DNA of 64,000 nucleotides. Origin: CAWBUW01 sp963792075 (GTDB taxonomy: Bacteria > Chloroflexota > Anaerolineae > Anaerolineales > UBA4823). Positions 24,430 through 33,447 of the stretch are shown here, piece after piece. Both the position numbers and the translations under genes were made by a program. The notes under the pieces are model-generated. The model saw nothing but the letters and a program-made list of their open reading frames with translations. It did not search any database and had not been told where the DNA came from. The stretch's first letter is position 1. Each line of letters opens with the position of its first letter. The stretch lies in the NCBI GenBank assembly GCA_963792075.1, contig CAWBUW010000011.1, forward strand, positions 186,001-250,000, given 5' to 3'.

Positions 24430-25942
24430 ATGGAGTTATCTGGTAATATTCCCCATCCCAAATTGGATCCACTGATTGAGCAGGGAGTGGAAGAGCGCTT
24501 AAACCTCTTTAAACCTATGTATTCCAGATGCCGCGGATATCCTGACCTCTGCGTTTGGCTTATGGAGCACACGTTCGGCCGGCGCTGAGGATATCGACCG
24601 CCTGGCAGAAGAGAACCCTATCTGGACAGAAAGGCTTCCTTACTCTGTTTATATGCAAAGCCGGAAGCGGCGCAGTTTCTTGCGCGACGTGTATGCGGAC
24701 GCACTGCTGTTTACGGAACCCGGCCCGTCTGTTTCCCGGACGATGATTTCTGGTTGCCAGCCAATCAACCCAGAAGAGATTGAAAAGGAATCCCAGGCAC
24801 TGGCAGGCTGGCTGTCTGTCCTGGAACCAGAGCAAGCCCTCAAAGCCGCTATCGAGCTGTCTCTGCGCTGGACCGAGCGGGCATGCATGCAAGAGACCCA
24901 GGCTTTTGCGCAGCTGGACGGGATGTCATTGACCGGCGAAGAACAGGCGGTAAATTTCTTGAGGAATATGTTGCATGAAATCCTATTAAAAATGGATCTG
25001 GGCGCCCCAGGCCAGGGATATCCCTGGGCTGATCCGGCAGAGTGGTATCCACCTTTGCATCAGCCATGGCAGAACATTCCGGCTCAATCCGATCCTGTAA
25101 CCGGGTACCAACCGCCGGCTCAACCCACGCAATCAGAAAGCACCGCACCGAGCAACGTGTACCCTTTCCCAAACCTGCTGCCGCAGCTACAGATATTATG
25201 CACACCAGGCCAGTACAAACGCATCGTAGGCCCGCAGTACCAGACCCGAGGCTATATCCCTTACCAGAACCAGGCTTATTGGCAGATCGTACCGAAATAC
25301 TTATTTGCACGCTGCCCAATCTGTGAATACGCCTACTACCAACCGGCGGATACTTACAGCCTGCGCGTCTGGGGTGGGTGGAACCGGCTCCTGGACGCGC
25401 TCTATGGCGATGCGGTCAAGCTGCCGGGAAGGTCCATTTGCTCACATTTTCTTGGCATTGCTCAATTTTGCAACCTGCATGGTTGGGTACCTGACGGGTT
25501 GGATTGGTTCGATCAGAAGACAGGCGAGGTACCCTTCGTTACTGCAGGTCTTTTGCCAGATCAGATCCCCTCTTATGCGGTTCTGCATGCGCTGCCCATT
25601 TGCCGGGTCGAAAAAGATGCTCGCACTGGCGAAGATCAATTCGTGCCCCGTTATACGGTTTTCAACTTAACCTACTTTGCCTGGGATCCAAAAGCCGTGA
25701 TCAACCTGCATTATGCCCGCCAGGCCGAGTGGGCGGGAAATGATCCTGAATTTATGCCCGCCACCCTGGCCCCCGTTGGGACCAAACCAAATTTAGAAGA
25801 GTGGGCGCGCCGGGGCAAGCTCGGCTGGCTGGATACCAGTTTTCCAGCTCTACCTTTGAGGATAGGCAAAGGCCTGGAGCTGCCCGAGCACTATCGGAAC
25901 ATTACCGGGAAAACCAGGACTTATTATTGGAAGCGTCCATGA
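24430..25942 (+). CDS. Protein of unknown family with Cys motif, frame broken by a 10-bp duplication
   Basis: The ATG at 24430 follows an AAGG site. The frame breaks at 24499-24518, where TTAAACCTCT and TTAAACCTAT stand in tandem; removing one unit joins it to the long frame that is otherwise open from the ATG at 24653. The reconstructed protein is about 500 residues: a helical N-terminal half, a Gln/Pro/Tyr-rich linker, then a domain containing CPICEYAYY and a later CNLHGWVPDG, a possible metal site. I do not recognise a family. As it stands, only the product from 24653 (429 residues, no ribosome-binding site) is uninterrupted. Confidence 0.6.
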
Positions 25943-25967
25943 TCTTCAAAGTCTTTTTCATGGCTTT

Positions 25968-26013
25968 AAAGGGGGGTTGCGGGGGCACAATTTGTGCCCC
26001 CGCAACCCCTTTT
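25968..26013. terminator. Bidirectional terminator palindrome
   Basis: Near-perfect 22-bp arms (AAAGGGGGGTTGCGGGGG type) with a TTT run after the right arm, lying between the convergent unknown gene and the SPFH gene. Confidence 0.75.
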
Positions 26014-26026
26014 TAGTAACTATTTC

Positions 26027-28135
26027 CTAGCTCTTTTTGGAAGTCTTGGCCGCAGGAGGTGCGGCTGGGGCCGTTGGAGCCGCGGGAGGCGTAACCGCCG
26101 GGGGAATATTGGCAGTGCCTGTTGGCTGCGCCAGCGGCTCACCGGGCGGGGTGACCGGCATGGCGTCTTCCCGCTTTTCAGACAGGCCCTTGCGGATTTC
26201 ATCCCGCAGCCGGTCGGCATCGGGGTTGGGTTGGCGCTCCCGATCGCCGGTGACTTGCACGCCCAGCTTATCGGAGAGCAGCAGGGTCAGCAGGCCTTCC
26301 ATCAGGTTGCTGCCGGCCATGCCCTTTTGGTCGCCGCCGCCGCCGTTGACCACCACCCGCGGCACCACGTCCACTCGCGCCGCCTGGACAGCCTCGGCAA
26401 AGCGAGTCATGACCTGCTGGGTCACCTGGTACTGCGGACCGCCGTAAGCCGCCACCTGCTCGTCAATGGCAATTGCCTGGGCGATACCCGTGCGGGCAAT
26501 GCGTTCGGCGTCCGCCTGAGCCAGGGTCTTGATCTGGGCGGCCTGCTGTACGGCGCGCTGGAATTCAGCCTTACCCTGGTTGCTCTGCACGGTGATGCTC
26601 AATTCCAATTCGGTGATGGCGGTTTGCTGCGCCGCGCGCTGCTGCGTTTCGCGCAGCTCGCGTTCCTTGGCTGCCGCGGCTTCCTGGCGGGCATAGGTCT
26701 CGATCTGTTCCACGGCGATCTGCCGGGAGCGGAGCTGGTTCAGGATGATCTCGATCTGCTTATCGCCTTCCGCGGCAGCCGGGGTGCCGATCAGCACCTC
26801 TTCCAGCTCCAGGTTGTAGTGGGCGAACTTTTCCTTCATTTCAGAGCTGGAAATGCGCTGGATTTCGCTGCGCTCCTGGATAAGCTGGATCAGCGTGCGC
26901 ATCTGGCCGACGTTCTTGAAGTATGCCGAAACCATGGGGTCCAGCGTCTGCTCCACAAGCTGTTTGACATCCCCAAAACGCTGGATCACCAGCGGCGCTT
27001 TCTGGTAGTCGATGTGGATCACCACCGAAAGCGGCAGGGTTGGCTCGAAGGCGTCTTTGGTGATCAGGGACACCTCGGTCAGGTTCTCGTCAAAATGGTG
27101 CGCGCCCACGTCGCCGCGGATCCACTTCAGGATGATGTTGATGGTCGGTACGGTGATGACCTTGCCGGCGTAGGTGTTGAAGGCGTACTTACCGGGCAGG
27201 AGCGGCTCGTTCCACACGCCCCGGCTGCCCTTTTCCACCAGCTCGCCGTGCCGGTAATCCACACCCGACAGGTCCTTGCCCAACCCACCGTGGTACGAGA
27301 CGACCACTCCCACCGTGCCCACTTCGATCACGGTCTTCGGGATCAGGTCTACGGTGGCAAACAGGCGGTTGAGGTAATAGGTGCCTTCCACCAGCATCTG
27401 AAGCTGGCGGCCGCGCAGGCCGCCGGCTTTCAGGAAGCGGTCGGGCATCTGGAAGTTATTGTGATAGGTCTCTGGGTCGCTGGCATCGCCGCCAACAACC
27501 GGAGCGATGATCTCGCCGGAGGGCAGCGACGGGCCGTCGTGGACGGTCACAACGGCCACTTTGTCGTCGGTGTCTTTGATCACCACCGGCGAGAAGCCAT
27601 GCCGGTCAGCAATGACGCTGGCCATATTTTGGATAACCACCTGGTCGTCGCGGCTCAGCGAGAGGTAATACATCCTTTCCTCGGTGATGACCACGAATTG
27701 GATCAGGTTGATGGCATACGTGCCCTCACGCAGGATCTGGCGCTGCGGGCCACGCTGCCCGCCGTTGGAGAGGAAGGTGCGCACGTCCTGAAAGGTGTTC
27801 GCGTCGACGTTGGAGGCCAGCACCTGCATGGCGCTCAGCGGCTCGCCGTCGCGGGCAAAGACGTAACCGATTTTGCCCTGGGTAATGGTGACCAGCGGCG
27901 CAATATGGACGCTGTACTGGACCGGCAGCAGGTAATGTAGGCCGCCGCGCAGCACGTCCGGTTGGTAGCCCGCCTCGCCTTTCAGGGCCATGAAGCCGCC
28001 CTTGACCGAGCGCCGGCCAAACTTCTTTTCGACCAGGCCAATGCGGTTGTTCGGGATGTAGCGGATGCCGGTGAGAAAGAATAGCACGATCAGTGCTGCG
28101 ATGACAACCAGCACCGCCCAAGTTGGGATACCCAT
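26027..28135 (-). CDS. SPFH/Band 7 (flotillin-like) membrane protein
   Basis: 702 residues. One N-terminal membrane helix (about residues 7-27) is followed by an IPNNRIGLVEKKFG segment opening an SPFH region. A second SPFH-like region (about 285-480) is followed by a long Ala/Glu/Gln-rich helix (about 480-570, AAAKERELRETQQRAAQQ) predicted as a coiled coil. The tail is Pro/Ala-rich and ends in Lys. Proteins of this class form large cages or scaffolds in the membrane and organise proteases or lipid domains. The start has an AAGGAG site. The C-terminal extension is longer than in ordinary flotillins. No NfeD partner is adjacent. Confidence 0.8.
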   Translation of the reverse strand: MGIPTWAVLVVIAALIVLFFLTGIRYIPNNRIGLVEKKFGRRSVKGGFMALKGEAGYQPDVLRGGLHYLLPVQYSVHIAPLVTITQGKIGYVFARDGEPLSAMQVLASNVDANTFQDVRTFLSNGGQRGPQRQILREGTYAINLIQFVVITEERMYYLSLSRDDQVVIQNMASVIADRHGFSPVVIKDTDDKVAVVTVHDGPSLPSGEIIAPVVGGDASDPETYHNNFQMPDRFLKAGGLRGRQLQMLVEGTYYLNRLFATVDLIPKTVIEVGTVGVVVSYHGGLGKDLSGVDYRHGELVEKGSRGVWNEPLLPGKYAFNTYAGKVITVPTINIILKWIRGDVGAHHFDENLTEVSLITKDAFEPTLPLSVVIHIDYQKAPLVIQRFGDVKQLVEQTLDPMVSAYFKNVGQMRTLIQLIQERSEIQRISSSEMKEKFAHYNLELEEVLIGTPAAAEGDKQIEIILNQLRSRQIAVEQIETYARQEAAAAKERELRETQQRAAQQTAITELELSITVQSNQGKAEFQRAVQQAAQIKTLAQADAERIARTGIAQAIAIDEQVAAYGGPQYQVTQQVMTRFAEAVQAARVDVVPRVVVNGGGGDQKGMAGSNLMEGLLTLLLSDKLGVQVTGDRERQPNPDADRLRDEIRKGLSEKREDAMPVTPPGEPLAQPTGTANIPPAVTPPAAPTAPAAPPAAKTSKKS

Positions 28136-28301
28136 AGGAAACTCCTTTCGAAATATGCGGGGCGCATAAGGCCGGTTTTAGCCGGCCCTTGCGTAGAGGC
28201 AAGTGCCCATTCAAAGCCCGGTCACCCCCTGCCGGGTCGAAATGGATTCAACAGGTTATTATAGCACGCTTGGCGCCGGTGTTAGCCCGCACCTGTGAAC
28301 A

Positions 28302-28393
28302 GAGTGCACTAAAATGTTGTTGGTGTAGTGTGTGCGGGCGGCGTAGGCCGCCCGCACACACTACACCAAATCCAACATCTTTTGAGTGCTCCC
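28302..28393. repeat. Palindromic repeat family B, copy 1
   Basis: About 92 bp with a GTGTGCGGGCGGCGTAGG central stem. Its flanks match those of the copy at 38188-38280 in inverted orientation: one end GAGTGCACTAAAATGTTG, the other GGGAGCACTC. It lies between the start of the SPFH gene and the stop of the small membrane protein gene. Confidence 0.8.
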
Positions 28394-28400
28394 GAACAGT

Positions 28401-28775
28401 CTAGCCGACGATTATCTCCATGATGGTCCAAGCAATGATGGACGTGGCGGATAGGGCAAGTCCAACGATTGCCCGACTGCGGGCATCGGACTTCAAGCCG
28501 ATCGCGCCACAACCGATGCCGACAAGTGCGACGGGAATCGCCAAGAACGCGGCCACGCCGAGTGGCCCGTTGAGAGGCGTGGCTTCGAGCACAGAAGTGA
28601 AGGATATAATGGCGGCCAGTACCGTCAGCACGACGGCCATGATCCCAGCCACAAAGCTCGTCTGCGCCACGCCTCGCCAGGCGGTGCTGTTTTGAGGCGT
28701 ACGTCGGAGAAAGACTCCATAAAGAATTCCAAGAGCAAGAACAAACAGGAATGCGATGAGTAGGATCACGAACAT
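28401..28775 (-). CDS. Small membrane protein, last gene of the DUF1214/DUF1254 operon
   Basis: 124 residues with three to four hydrophobic helices (MFVILLIAFLFVLALG, then two more pairs). The ATG at 28775 has a GGAGG site and overlaps the end of the DUF1254 gene by ten bases, so translation is probably coupled. No motif beyond a GIGCGAIGLKS loop was found; similar short proteins are annotated DUF4190-like, which is a guess here. Its position suggests it belongs to the same envelope function as the two genes before it. Confidence 0.65.
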   Translation of the reverse strand: MFVILLIAFLFVLALGILYGVFLRRTPQNSTAWRGVAQTSFVAGIMAVVLTVLAAIISFTSVLEATPLNGPLGVAAFLAIPVALVGIGCGAIGLKSDARSRAIVGLALSATSIIAWTIMEIIVG

Positions 28776-29371
28776 TGCAAACGCCTCCTCCAATCGCTTA
28801 GTGGTGTTAGTTGTATCTGCTTCGAAAGAGCATAGGCGGTCGCCAGGTCGCTGTCGCTTTCCACGAGCACACGTCCGAATACAAGCACCGAATTGTTCGG
28901 CGAGGCTATCTGCGTCATGCCATTCGGCACCTGTCCTTTCCACCCTCGTCCCGTAATGAGGTAGTCTCCCGCCTGAGTGCCGGTGGTGCGTTTTCCGACG
29001 TAGGCAAAATTGGTGTTTTTCGACGGATCAGTGAACTGCACGCTGTAGTAGCGAGCGTTCATGTCGGGTACGTGCAAGACCAGCGGCCCTTGACCGAGGT
29101 CCAGCCAGCCGAGCGTCATGAGCGTGTCGCGGTTCACGCCGCTGGTCATCACCCTTGGGGCTGAGGCGAGCGTGTGCAAAGGATCTGCAAAAACTGCCTG
29201 GGGCTCCGTATAGAGCGTATTGACCGGGATGGGGCCGTCGCCCGCTCCTTTCACGAGGATCGCTCTCTTGTACACGGACAGTAACAGGCGCGGCCAAAAG
29301 TAGATGAAAACGAACCATGTCACAACACAGACCCCACCGAATAGAAGCCAATGCTGGTAGTTCATATTCAT
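28766..29371 (-). CDS. Membrane-anchored DUF1254-type domain protein
   Basis: 201 residues. An N-terminal membrane helix (about 8-30) is followed by a domain with the DUF1254 pattern: YTEPQAVFADPLHTL, RVMTSGVNRDTLMT, GWLDLGQGPLVLHVPD and RYYSVQFTDPS. In many bacteria DUF1254 and DUF1214 occur together in one ~450-residue protein; here each is a separate membrane-anchored chain, with stop and start overlapping by four bases (ATGA) at 29368-29371. The biochemical role of the family is unsettled. Confidence 0.75.
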   Translation of the reverse strand: MNMNYQHWLLFGGVCVVTWFVFIYFWPRLLLSVYKRAILVKGAGDGPIPVNTLYTEPQAVFADPLHTLASAPRVMTSGVNRDTLMTLGWLDLGQGPLVLHVPDMNARYYSVQFTDPSKNTNFAYVGKRTTGTQAGDYLITGRGWKGQVPNGMTQIASPNNSVLVFGRVLVESDSDLATAYALSKQIQLTPLSDWRRRLQCS

Positions 29372-30033
29372 CCCCTCACTTCGGCCACCGGCGGTACTGT
29401 ATACTCACCATGAAGAATGGCCTCGCCGGGGATGTACACGCGCAGCCAGAGGATGAACTTGCCCGCAGGCGCGGGCAGCCAGTTGGACTCGTGCCCTGCC
29501 GGGGCAGCGTTCTGAATGAAAATATCGACCGAACCGTCAGGATTTAGCGCGAGGCCCGTTCTATCGCTGACGCTGTATCGATTGATCGGATTCGCCACGT
29601 AACGATTTTGGGCGTCGCCCATCGTAATCGACCAGAAGGCATGGTTCGTCGGAAGTCCTCCTGCCGGAAAGTGCATCACGTAGTCGTGCACTCCGGAGAG
29701 CGCATGGCCCGCGCCATCCGTGTTCGTCCACCAATACATCGCCTCTTCCGGTACGTTCACCGGGCCGGGAAAGAACTGGGCGTGCGCGGCTCGCAGCAGC
29801 ATGCCGTTACTGGGCTCGCCCAATCCGAACATGGTGATCCAGCCGTTGACCTTCGTGGCCTTGATCCTGGCGTAAATTTGAGCCGAGACAAACGCCATCC
29901 CAAAGCCGATGAGGATGCCTTGCACTACGTCATTCCGCACAGTTCTTATTTGGGGAAAAGCGATCAAACGGACGAGGAAATAGACGCAGACCGCCCCGAC
30001 GAGTGTCGCCAGGTAAGTGGTTGTCCTGCTCAT
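29368..30033 (-). CDS. Membrane-anchored DUF1214-type domain protein
   Basis: 221 residues. Two N-terminal hydrophobic stretches (about 8-25 and 38-55) are followed by a DUF1214-like domain with NHAFWSITMGD, YVANPINRYSVSDR, DGSVDIFIQN and FILWLRVYIP, the usual core of this family. It is the first gene of a three-gene minus-strand operon with the DUF1254 and small membrane proteins. The mature parts should lie outside the membrane. Confidence 0.75.
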   Translation of the reverse strand: MSRTTTYLATLVGAVCVYFLVRLIAFPQIRTVRNDVVQGILIGFGMAFVSAQIYARIKATKVNGWITMFGLGEPSNGMLLRAAHAQFFPGPVNVPEEAMYWWTNTDGAGHALSGVHDYVMHFPAGGLPTNHAFWSITMGDAQNRYVANPINRYSVSDRTGLALNPDGSVDIFIQNAAPAGHESNWLPAPAGKFILWLRVYIPGEAILHGEYTVPPVAEVRG

Positions 30034-30058
30034 ATTATTATTTTATCACTCATGACAT

Positions 30059-30379
30059 TCAAATGAACTGATCGAGCGCCTTCTTCAAGTCGCGGAAAGC
30101 GTCGTCGAAATCGCCATCCTGGGCCGCCTTGACCATGCAGCTTTGCATGTGGTCCTCTAAGATCAACCGTCCCACCCCATTCAGGGCAGCCCGGACGGCC
30201 GCGATTTGCACCAGCACATCCGGGCAGGCGGTATCTTCCTCGACCATGCGCTTGACGGCGCGCACGTGCCCTTCGATGCGCGCCAGGCGCTTGAGCACAC
30301 TCTCACGTTGGGGGTGAGGGTGGTGGTTGTGGGCAAGTTCACCAGTTTCAGCAGTTTGCGTTTCGTCTGAGTCGTCCAT
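30059..30379 (-). CDS. csoR: CsoR/RcnR-family metal-sensing repressor
   Basis: 106 residues, all-helical DUF156 family. After a His-rich leader (HNHHPHP, residues 17-23) come KRLARIEGHVRAVKRM and the metal-site residues Cys52, His77 and Cys81, the C-H-C set used by copper-sensing CsoR; RcnR and FrmR sites differ. It is encoded directly after the P-type ATPase gene with only two bases between the frames, so it is cotranscribed and probably represses the operon through the operator at 32358-32383 until metal binds. The metal could be copper or another soft ion. Confidence 0.8.
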   Translation of the reverse strand: MDDSDETQTAETGELAHNHHPHPQRESVLKRLARIEGHVRAVKRMVEEDTACPDVLVQIAAVRAALNGVGRLILEDHMQSCMVKAAQDGDFDDAFRDLKKALDQFI

Positions 30380-30381
30380 TT

Positions 30382-32325
30382 TTATATTTCCTTCCTTTGC
30401 TCCGGCCGGTATTGAATGATGCGGGCCGAGTTAGCCAGCGCCGGCAAAGCCGAAAGCTCGTGCATGATGGCCCCGACCACCGGTCCGATCACCCCGAAGC
30501 TGCCCAGGAAAACCGAAAACACATTCCACGACATCGAAAAGATCACGTTCTGGCGGATGGCACGCAAAGCCTGGTGCGAGATGGCAATCACCTGGGGAAT
30601 GCGCGTGATCTCATCGGTCATCAGGCCGATATCGGCTGTCTCCAATGCCACGTCCGAGCCGGCCAGCCCCATCGCGATGCCCACATCGGCAGCCGCCAGC
30701 GCCGGAGCGTCGTTGACGCCATCGCCAACAAAGGCTACCTTCTTGCCCTCCGCTTGCAGTTCGCGCAAGATGCGCAGCTTATCCTGCGGCAGCACTTGTG
30801 AGTATACCCGGTCTATGCCCAACTGGCGAGCAATTTGATCGGCAGCGCGCGGGTTATCGCCTGTGATCATCACCACCTGCTCGATGCCGAGGCTTTTGAG
30901 CTGGGCAATGGCGGCTTTGGCTTCGGGACGCGGCGTATCGGACAATGCGATCAAGCCAGCTACGCAGCCATCCACTGCTACCGGCACCACGGTGTGCCCC
31001 TGCTCTTCCAGGGTCTGGAAATGCTGGCTGGCGCTGTCCAGCCAGGCAATGCCCTGCTCAGCCAAAAGCCCCCGGCTGCCAATGACCACCGCCCGCTCCT
31101 GCACCTGAGCGGTCACGCCAAAACCGGGCAGCGCCCGGAAATCTACCGGATCAGCCAGCAGCAGGTCCTTATCCTGGGCGGCGCGCCAGATCGAGCGTCC
31201 GATGGGGTGTTCGCTGTAGCGCTCGGTGGACGCAGCCATTGCCAGCAGCTCATCCTGGTGCAGGCCGTCCAGTGTGATGATTTGCTGCACCGCCGGGCGG
31301 CCCAGCGTCAGCGTGCCGGTCTTGTCGAAGGCCACCACGTTCACTTTTCCGATTTGCTCGATGACCGCCCCTGATTTGACCAGGATGCCGCGCCTGGCGG
31401 CGTTGCCGATGGCGGCTACCACCGCGGTGGGCGTGGCCAGCACCAGCGCGCAGGGGCACACTACAATCAACACGGTTACGGCCCGCAGCACGTTTCCGGT
31501 CAACAGATATACCAGGATGGCAATGCTAAAGGTGACCGGCACAAGCACCCTGGCGTACCGGTTGGCAATGCGCTGCACCGGGGCCTGGTGAGACTGGGCC
31601 TCTTTCACCAGGCGCACGATCTGACCCAAGGTAGTCTGCTCGCCCAGGCGGGTCACCCGGATTTCCAGCAGACCGGCTTCATTCAGAGTCCCGGCGAAAA
31701 CTTCGTCGCCAGCTTTCTTTTCCACCGGCATCGATTCGCCCGTAATGGCTGCCTGGTTTAGCGAGGCGCTGCCGCCCGTTACCATCCCATCCACTCCGAT
31801 GCGCTCGCCGGTGCGCGCCAGGACCGTATCACCCAGAACGACCTGTTCCAGCGGGATCACCTGCTCCTGCCCATTGCGGCGCACCATCACCTGGGCTGGC
31901 ACCAGCCTGGAAAGGTCACGCAAGGCGCTGTCGGCGCGGGCGATGGTGAAATTCTCCAGCCATTCACCCACCGACATCATGAAGACGACCAGCGCCGCGG
32001 CGGCATATTCACCCACCCCAATGGCTGCAATCGTGGCCGTGGAAGCCATCACCCCGGCGGTAATGTCGCCGCGCAAGAACAGACCCTTGGCTGCAAAGAG
32101 AAAGAGCGGCAGCCCGCCGATGATGGCGGCAGCCAGGTACAGCCACTTGCCCACGGCCGGCGCGCCGAGCAGGGAGACGAAAAAGCCAGCCAGCAGCAAG
32201 GTAACGTTGGCCAAGGTGAGCAGGGTATCGCGCGAGAGCAAGAAATCACGATAACGGGCAAAGAAATCAGGACGGCGGGGGTGGCACTCAGCACATTCAA
32301 TTGAGGCAATCATCTGGTTTTCCAT
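30382..32325 (-). CDS. Heavy-metal-exporting P1B-type ATPase
   Basis: About 647 residues. It has the phosphorylation motif DKTGTL near residue 332, the transmembrane ion motif CPCAL near 290, a SEHPIG nucleotide-domain His-Pro, GDGVNDAPAL hinge residues, and MHELSALPALANSARI near the end. The N-terminus lacks a CXXC metal-binding domain but has ECAECHPRR. CPC fits copper, zinc or cadmium; the C-terminal HE segment is not diagnostic, so specificity is left open. The ATG at 32325 is preferred over 32394 because the upstream segment overlaps the operator palindrome. Confidence 0.85.
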   Translation of the reverse strand: MENQMIASIECAECHPRRPDFFARYRDFLLSRDTLLTLANVTLLLAGFFVSLLGAPAVGKWLYLAAAIIGGLPLFLFAAKGLFLRGDITAGVMASTATIAAIGVGEYAAAALVVFMMSVGEWLENFTIARADSALRDLSRLVPAQVMVRRNGQEQVIPLEQVVLGDTVLARTGERIGVDGMVTGGSASLNQAAITGESMPVEKKAGDEVFAGTLNEAGLLEIRVTRLGEQTTLGQIVRLVKEAQSHQAPVQRIANRYARVLVPVTFSIAILVYLLTGNVLRAVTVLIVVCPCALVLATPTAVVAAIGNAARRGILVKSGAVIEQIGKVNVVAFDKTGTLTLGRPAVQQIITLDGLHQDELLAMAASTERYSEHPIGRSIWRAAQDKDLLLADPVDFRALPGFGVTAQVQERAVVIGSRGLLAEQGIAWLDSASQHFQTLEEQGHTVVPVAVDGCVAGLIALSDTPRPEAKAAIAQLKSLGIEQVVMITGDNPRAADQIARQLGIDRVYSQVLPQDKLRILRELQAEGKKVAFVGDGVNDAPALAAADVGIAMGLAGSDVALETADIGLMTDEITRIPQVIAISHQALRAIRQNVIFSMSWNVFSVFLGSFGVIGPVVGAIMHELSALPALANSARIIQYRPEQRKEI

Positions 32326-32357
32326 GAAACGGGGGGCATCCTTTCGGCGAAGCGATA

Positions 32358-32383
32358 TATCCCCTATGGGGGGATAGGGGATA
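32358..32383 (-). promoter_or_regulatory. CsoR-type operator upstream of the metal ATPase operon
   Basis: A perfect 10-bp inverted repeat, TATCCCCTAT and ATAGGGGATA, around a six-base run of G (C on the other strand). G/C-tract centres with AT flanks are the recognised form of CsoR/RcnR operators. It lies 33 bp before the ATPase start and abuts a TATATTAT that could be the -10 box, so binding would block transcription. Confidence 0.7.
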
Positions 32384-32440
32384 ATATACCGCATTTATCC
32401 ACAGCCTGCGAGTGACAAATGTCACGAATTGAAAAGCAAA

Positions 32441-32464
32441 GGCCGGGTTGAACACAACCCGGCC
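32441..32464. terminator. GC-rich hairpin downstream of the methyltransferase gene
   Basis: Perfect 10-bp arms GGCCGGGTTG / CAACCCGGCC with a four-base loop, in the gap between the methyltransferase stop (32538) and the ATPase promoter. The lack of a T-run makes the role uncertain. Confidence 0.5.
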
Positions 32465-32537
32465 GGCCAGAATGATCCATCGGCGTTTACTCCAGGGAAC
32501 GCAACATGACTCGGCCTTGATTTCAAGAAGGCTAATA

Positions 32538-33185
32538 TCACTTGATCGCGCGCACGAAACCGATAATGAAGAAGCGCCGGTCCAGCAGTGTCACCTCTGG
32601 AAACCCGGCTTCTTGGATGGCATCTTGTAGATCTTCAACTCCTACCTTGAGGCCTCGGTGCATCGCCAGCGCATTCAAGATATGTTGGCTGGGAGAGGCA
32701 TTCGGGCCGAGCAGATCGGCAATCAACAGCCGCCCGCCCGGTTTGAGCACCCGGTAGATCTCAGCCAGGCCTCTGACCTGCACATGGGCGGGCAGGTGGT
32801 GCATCATCAGGCTGGAGGTGACTGCATCGAAGTATGCCTCGGGATAGGGCAAGGCTTCGATCACGCCGATGCGAAAATCTATGTCCAGGCTTTTGCGCTG
32901 AGCCTTGTGTTGGGCGACGGTAATCATCTCCGGCGCAGGGTCGATGCCAGCAGCTTTTCCGGCTGCCCCAACCCTTTGTTTGGCGGGGATGGTCACAGCG
33001 CCGGTGCCGCAACCGACATCGAGAACCGATTCGCCTGGCTTGAGTAAGGCGTGGTCAATCGTCAGGTTGCGCAGGTGCTTGGCCTGGCCGAGGGTCAAGA
33101 TGTTGGTCAAGAAATCATAAGAGGAGGCCCGCCGAATCAATCGGCCCTCTGTTTGTGCGGGGTTAGCGTGGGTGTGAGAGTGCAT
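32538..33185 (-). CDS. UbiE-like class I SAM methyltransferase
   Basis: 215 residues with SAM motif SVLDVGCGTGAVTIP (about 53-67), an acidic AAGIDPAPEMI loop, an EALPYPEAYFDAVTSSLMMHH segment and GGRLLIADLLG. The N-terminal His-rich stretch (HSHTHANPAQ) is unusual. The family methylates quinones, arsenite or small metabolites. Cys residues of ArsM are absent, so arsenic methylation is unlikely. AGGAGA precedes the ATG. The gene lies just upstream of the metal operon on the same strand, but a hairpin and separate promoter intervene. Confidence 0.75.
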   Translation of the reverse strand: MHSHTHANPAQTEGRLIRRASSYDFLTNILTLGQAKHLRNLTIDHALLKPGESVLDVGCGTGAVTIPAKQRVGAAGKAAGIDPAPEMITVAQHKAQRKSLDIDFRIGVIEALPYPEAYFDAVTSSLMMHHLPAHVQVRGLAEIYRVLKPGGRLLIADLLGPNASPSQHILNALAMHRGLKVGVEDLQDAIQEAGFPEVTLLDRRFFIIGFVRAIK

Positions 33186-33308
33186 AATCCTTTTCTCCTG
33201 TTGTCCTAAGGGCGTACCTTAATGCCTTATTCGCCCCAAGAAATGGATGAGATGCTGCAAATGCTGGTGATGCCCGCGGTGCGGAATTGCATGCAAGATG
33301 AGTGAATT

Positions 33309-33408
33309 AGGGTAATCGCCTGGCAGCATAGCTGCATGCGATTACCCTCCACCAGATGGGAAATTGGGGGGTGAAATGTGGGGCAAAGCCCCACATTTCA
33401 CCCCCCAA
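33309..33408. terminator. Two palindromes in the 33.2-33.4 kb gap
   Basis: A GGGTAATCGC/GCGATTACCC stem (33310-33348) is followed by a perfect 21-bp-arm palindrome (33364-33408, TTGGGGGGTGAAATG type). They separate the methyltransferase start from the AlkZ-related gene's stop. Apart from these, the 260-bp gap holds nothing I can name. Confidence 0.6.
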
Positions 33409-33447
33409 CCCCCACTTTACGGGATTGCGCTGCCCGTATAGGGCGTT

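Noticed and set aside
25994..27940. 648-codon plus-strand open frame opposite the SPFH gene
   Set aside because: His/Gln/Asp-rich antisense of a high-GC coding region; the minus-strand product has a membrane helix and SPFH pattern and a ribosome-binding site.
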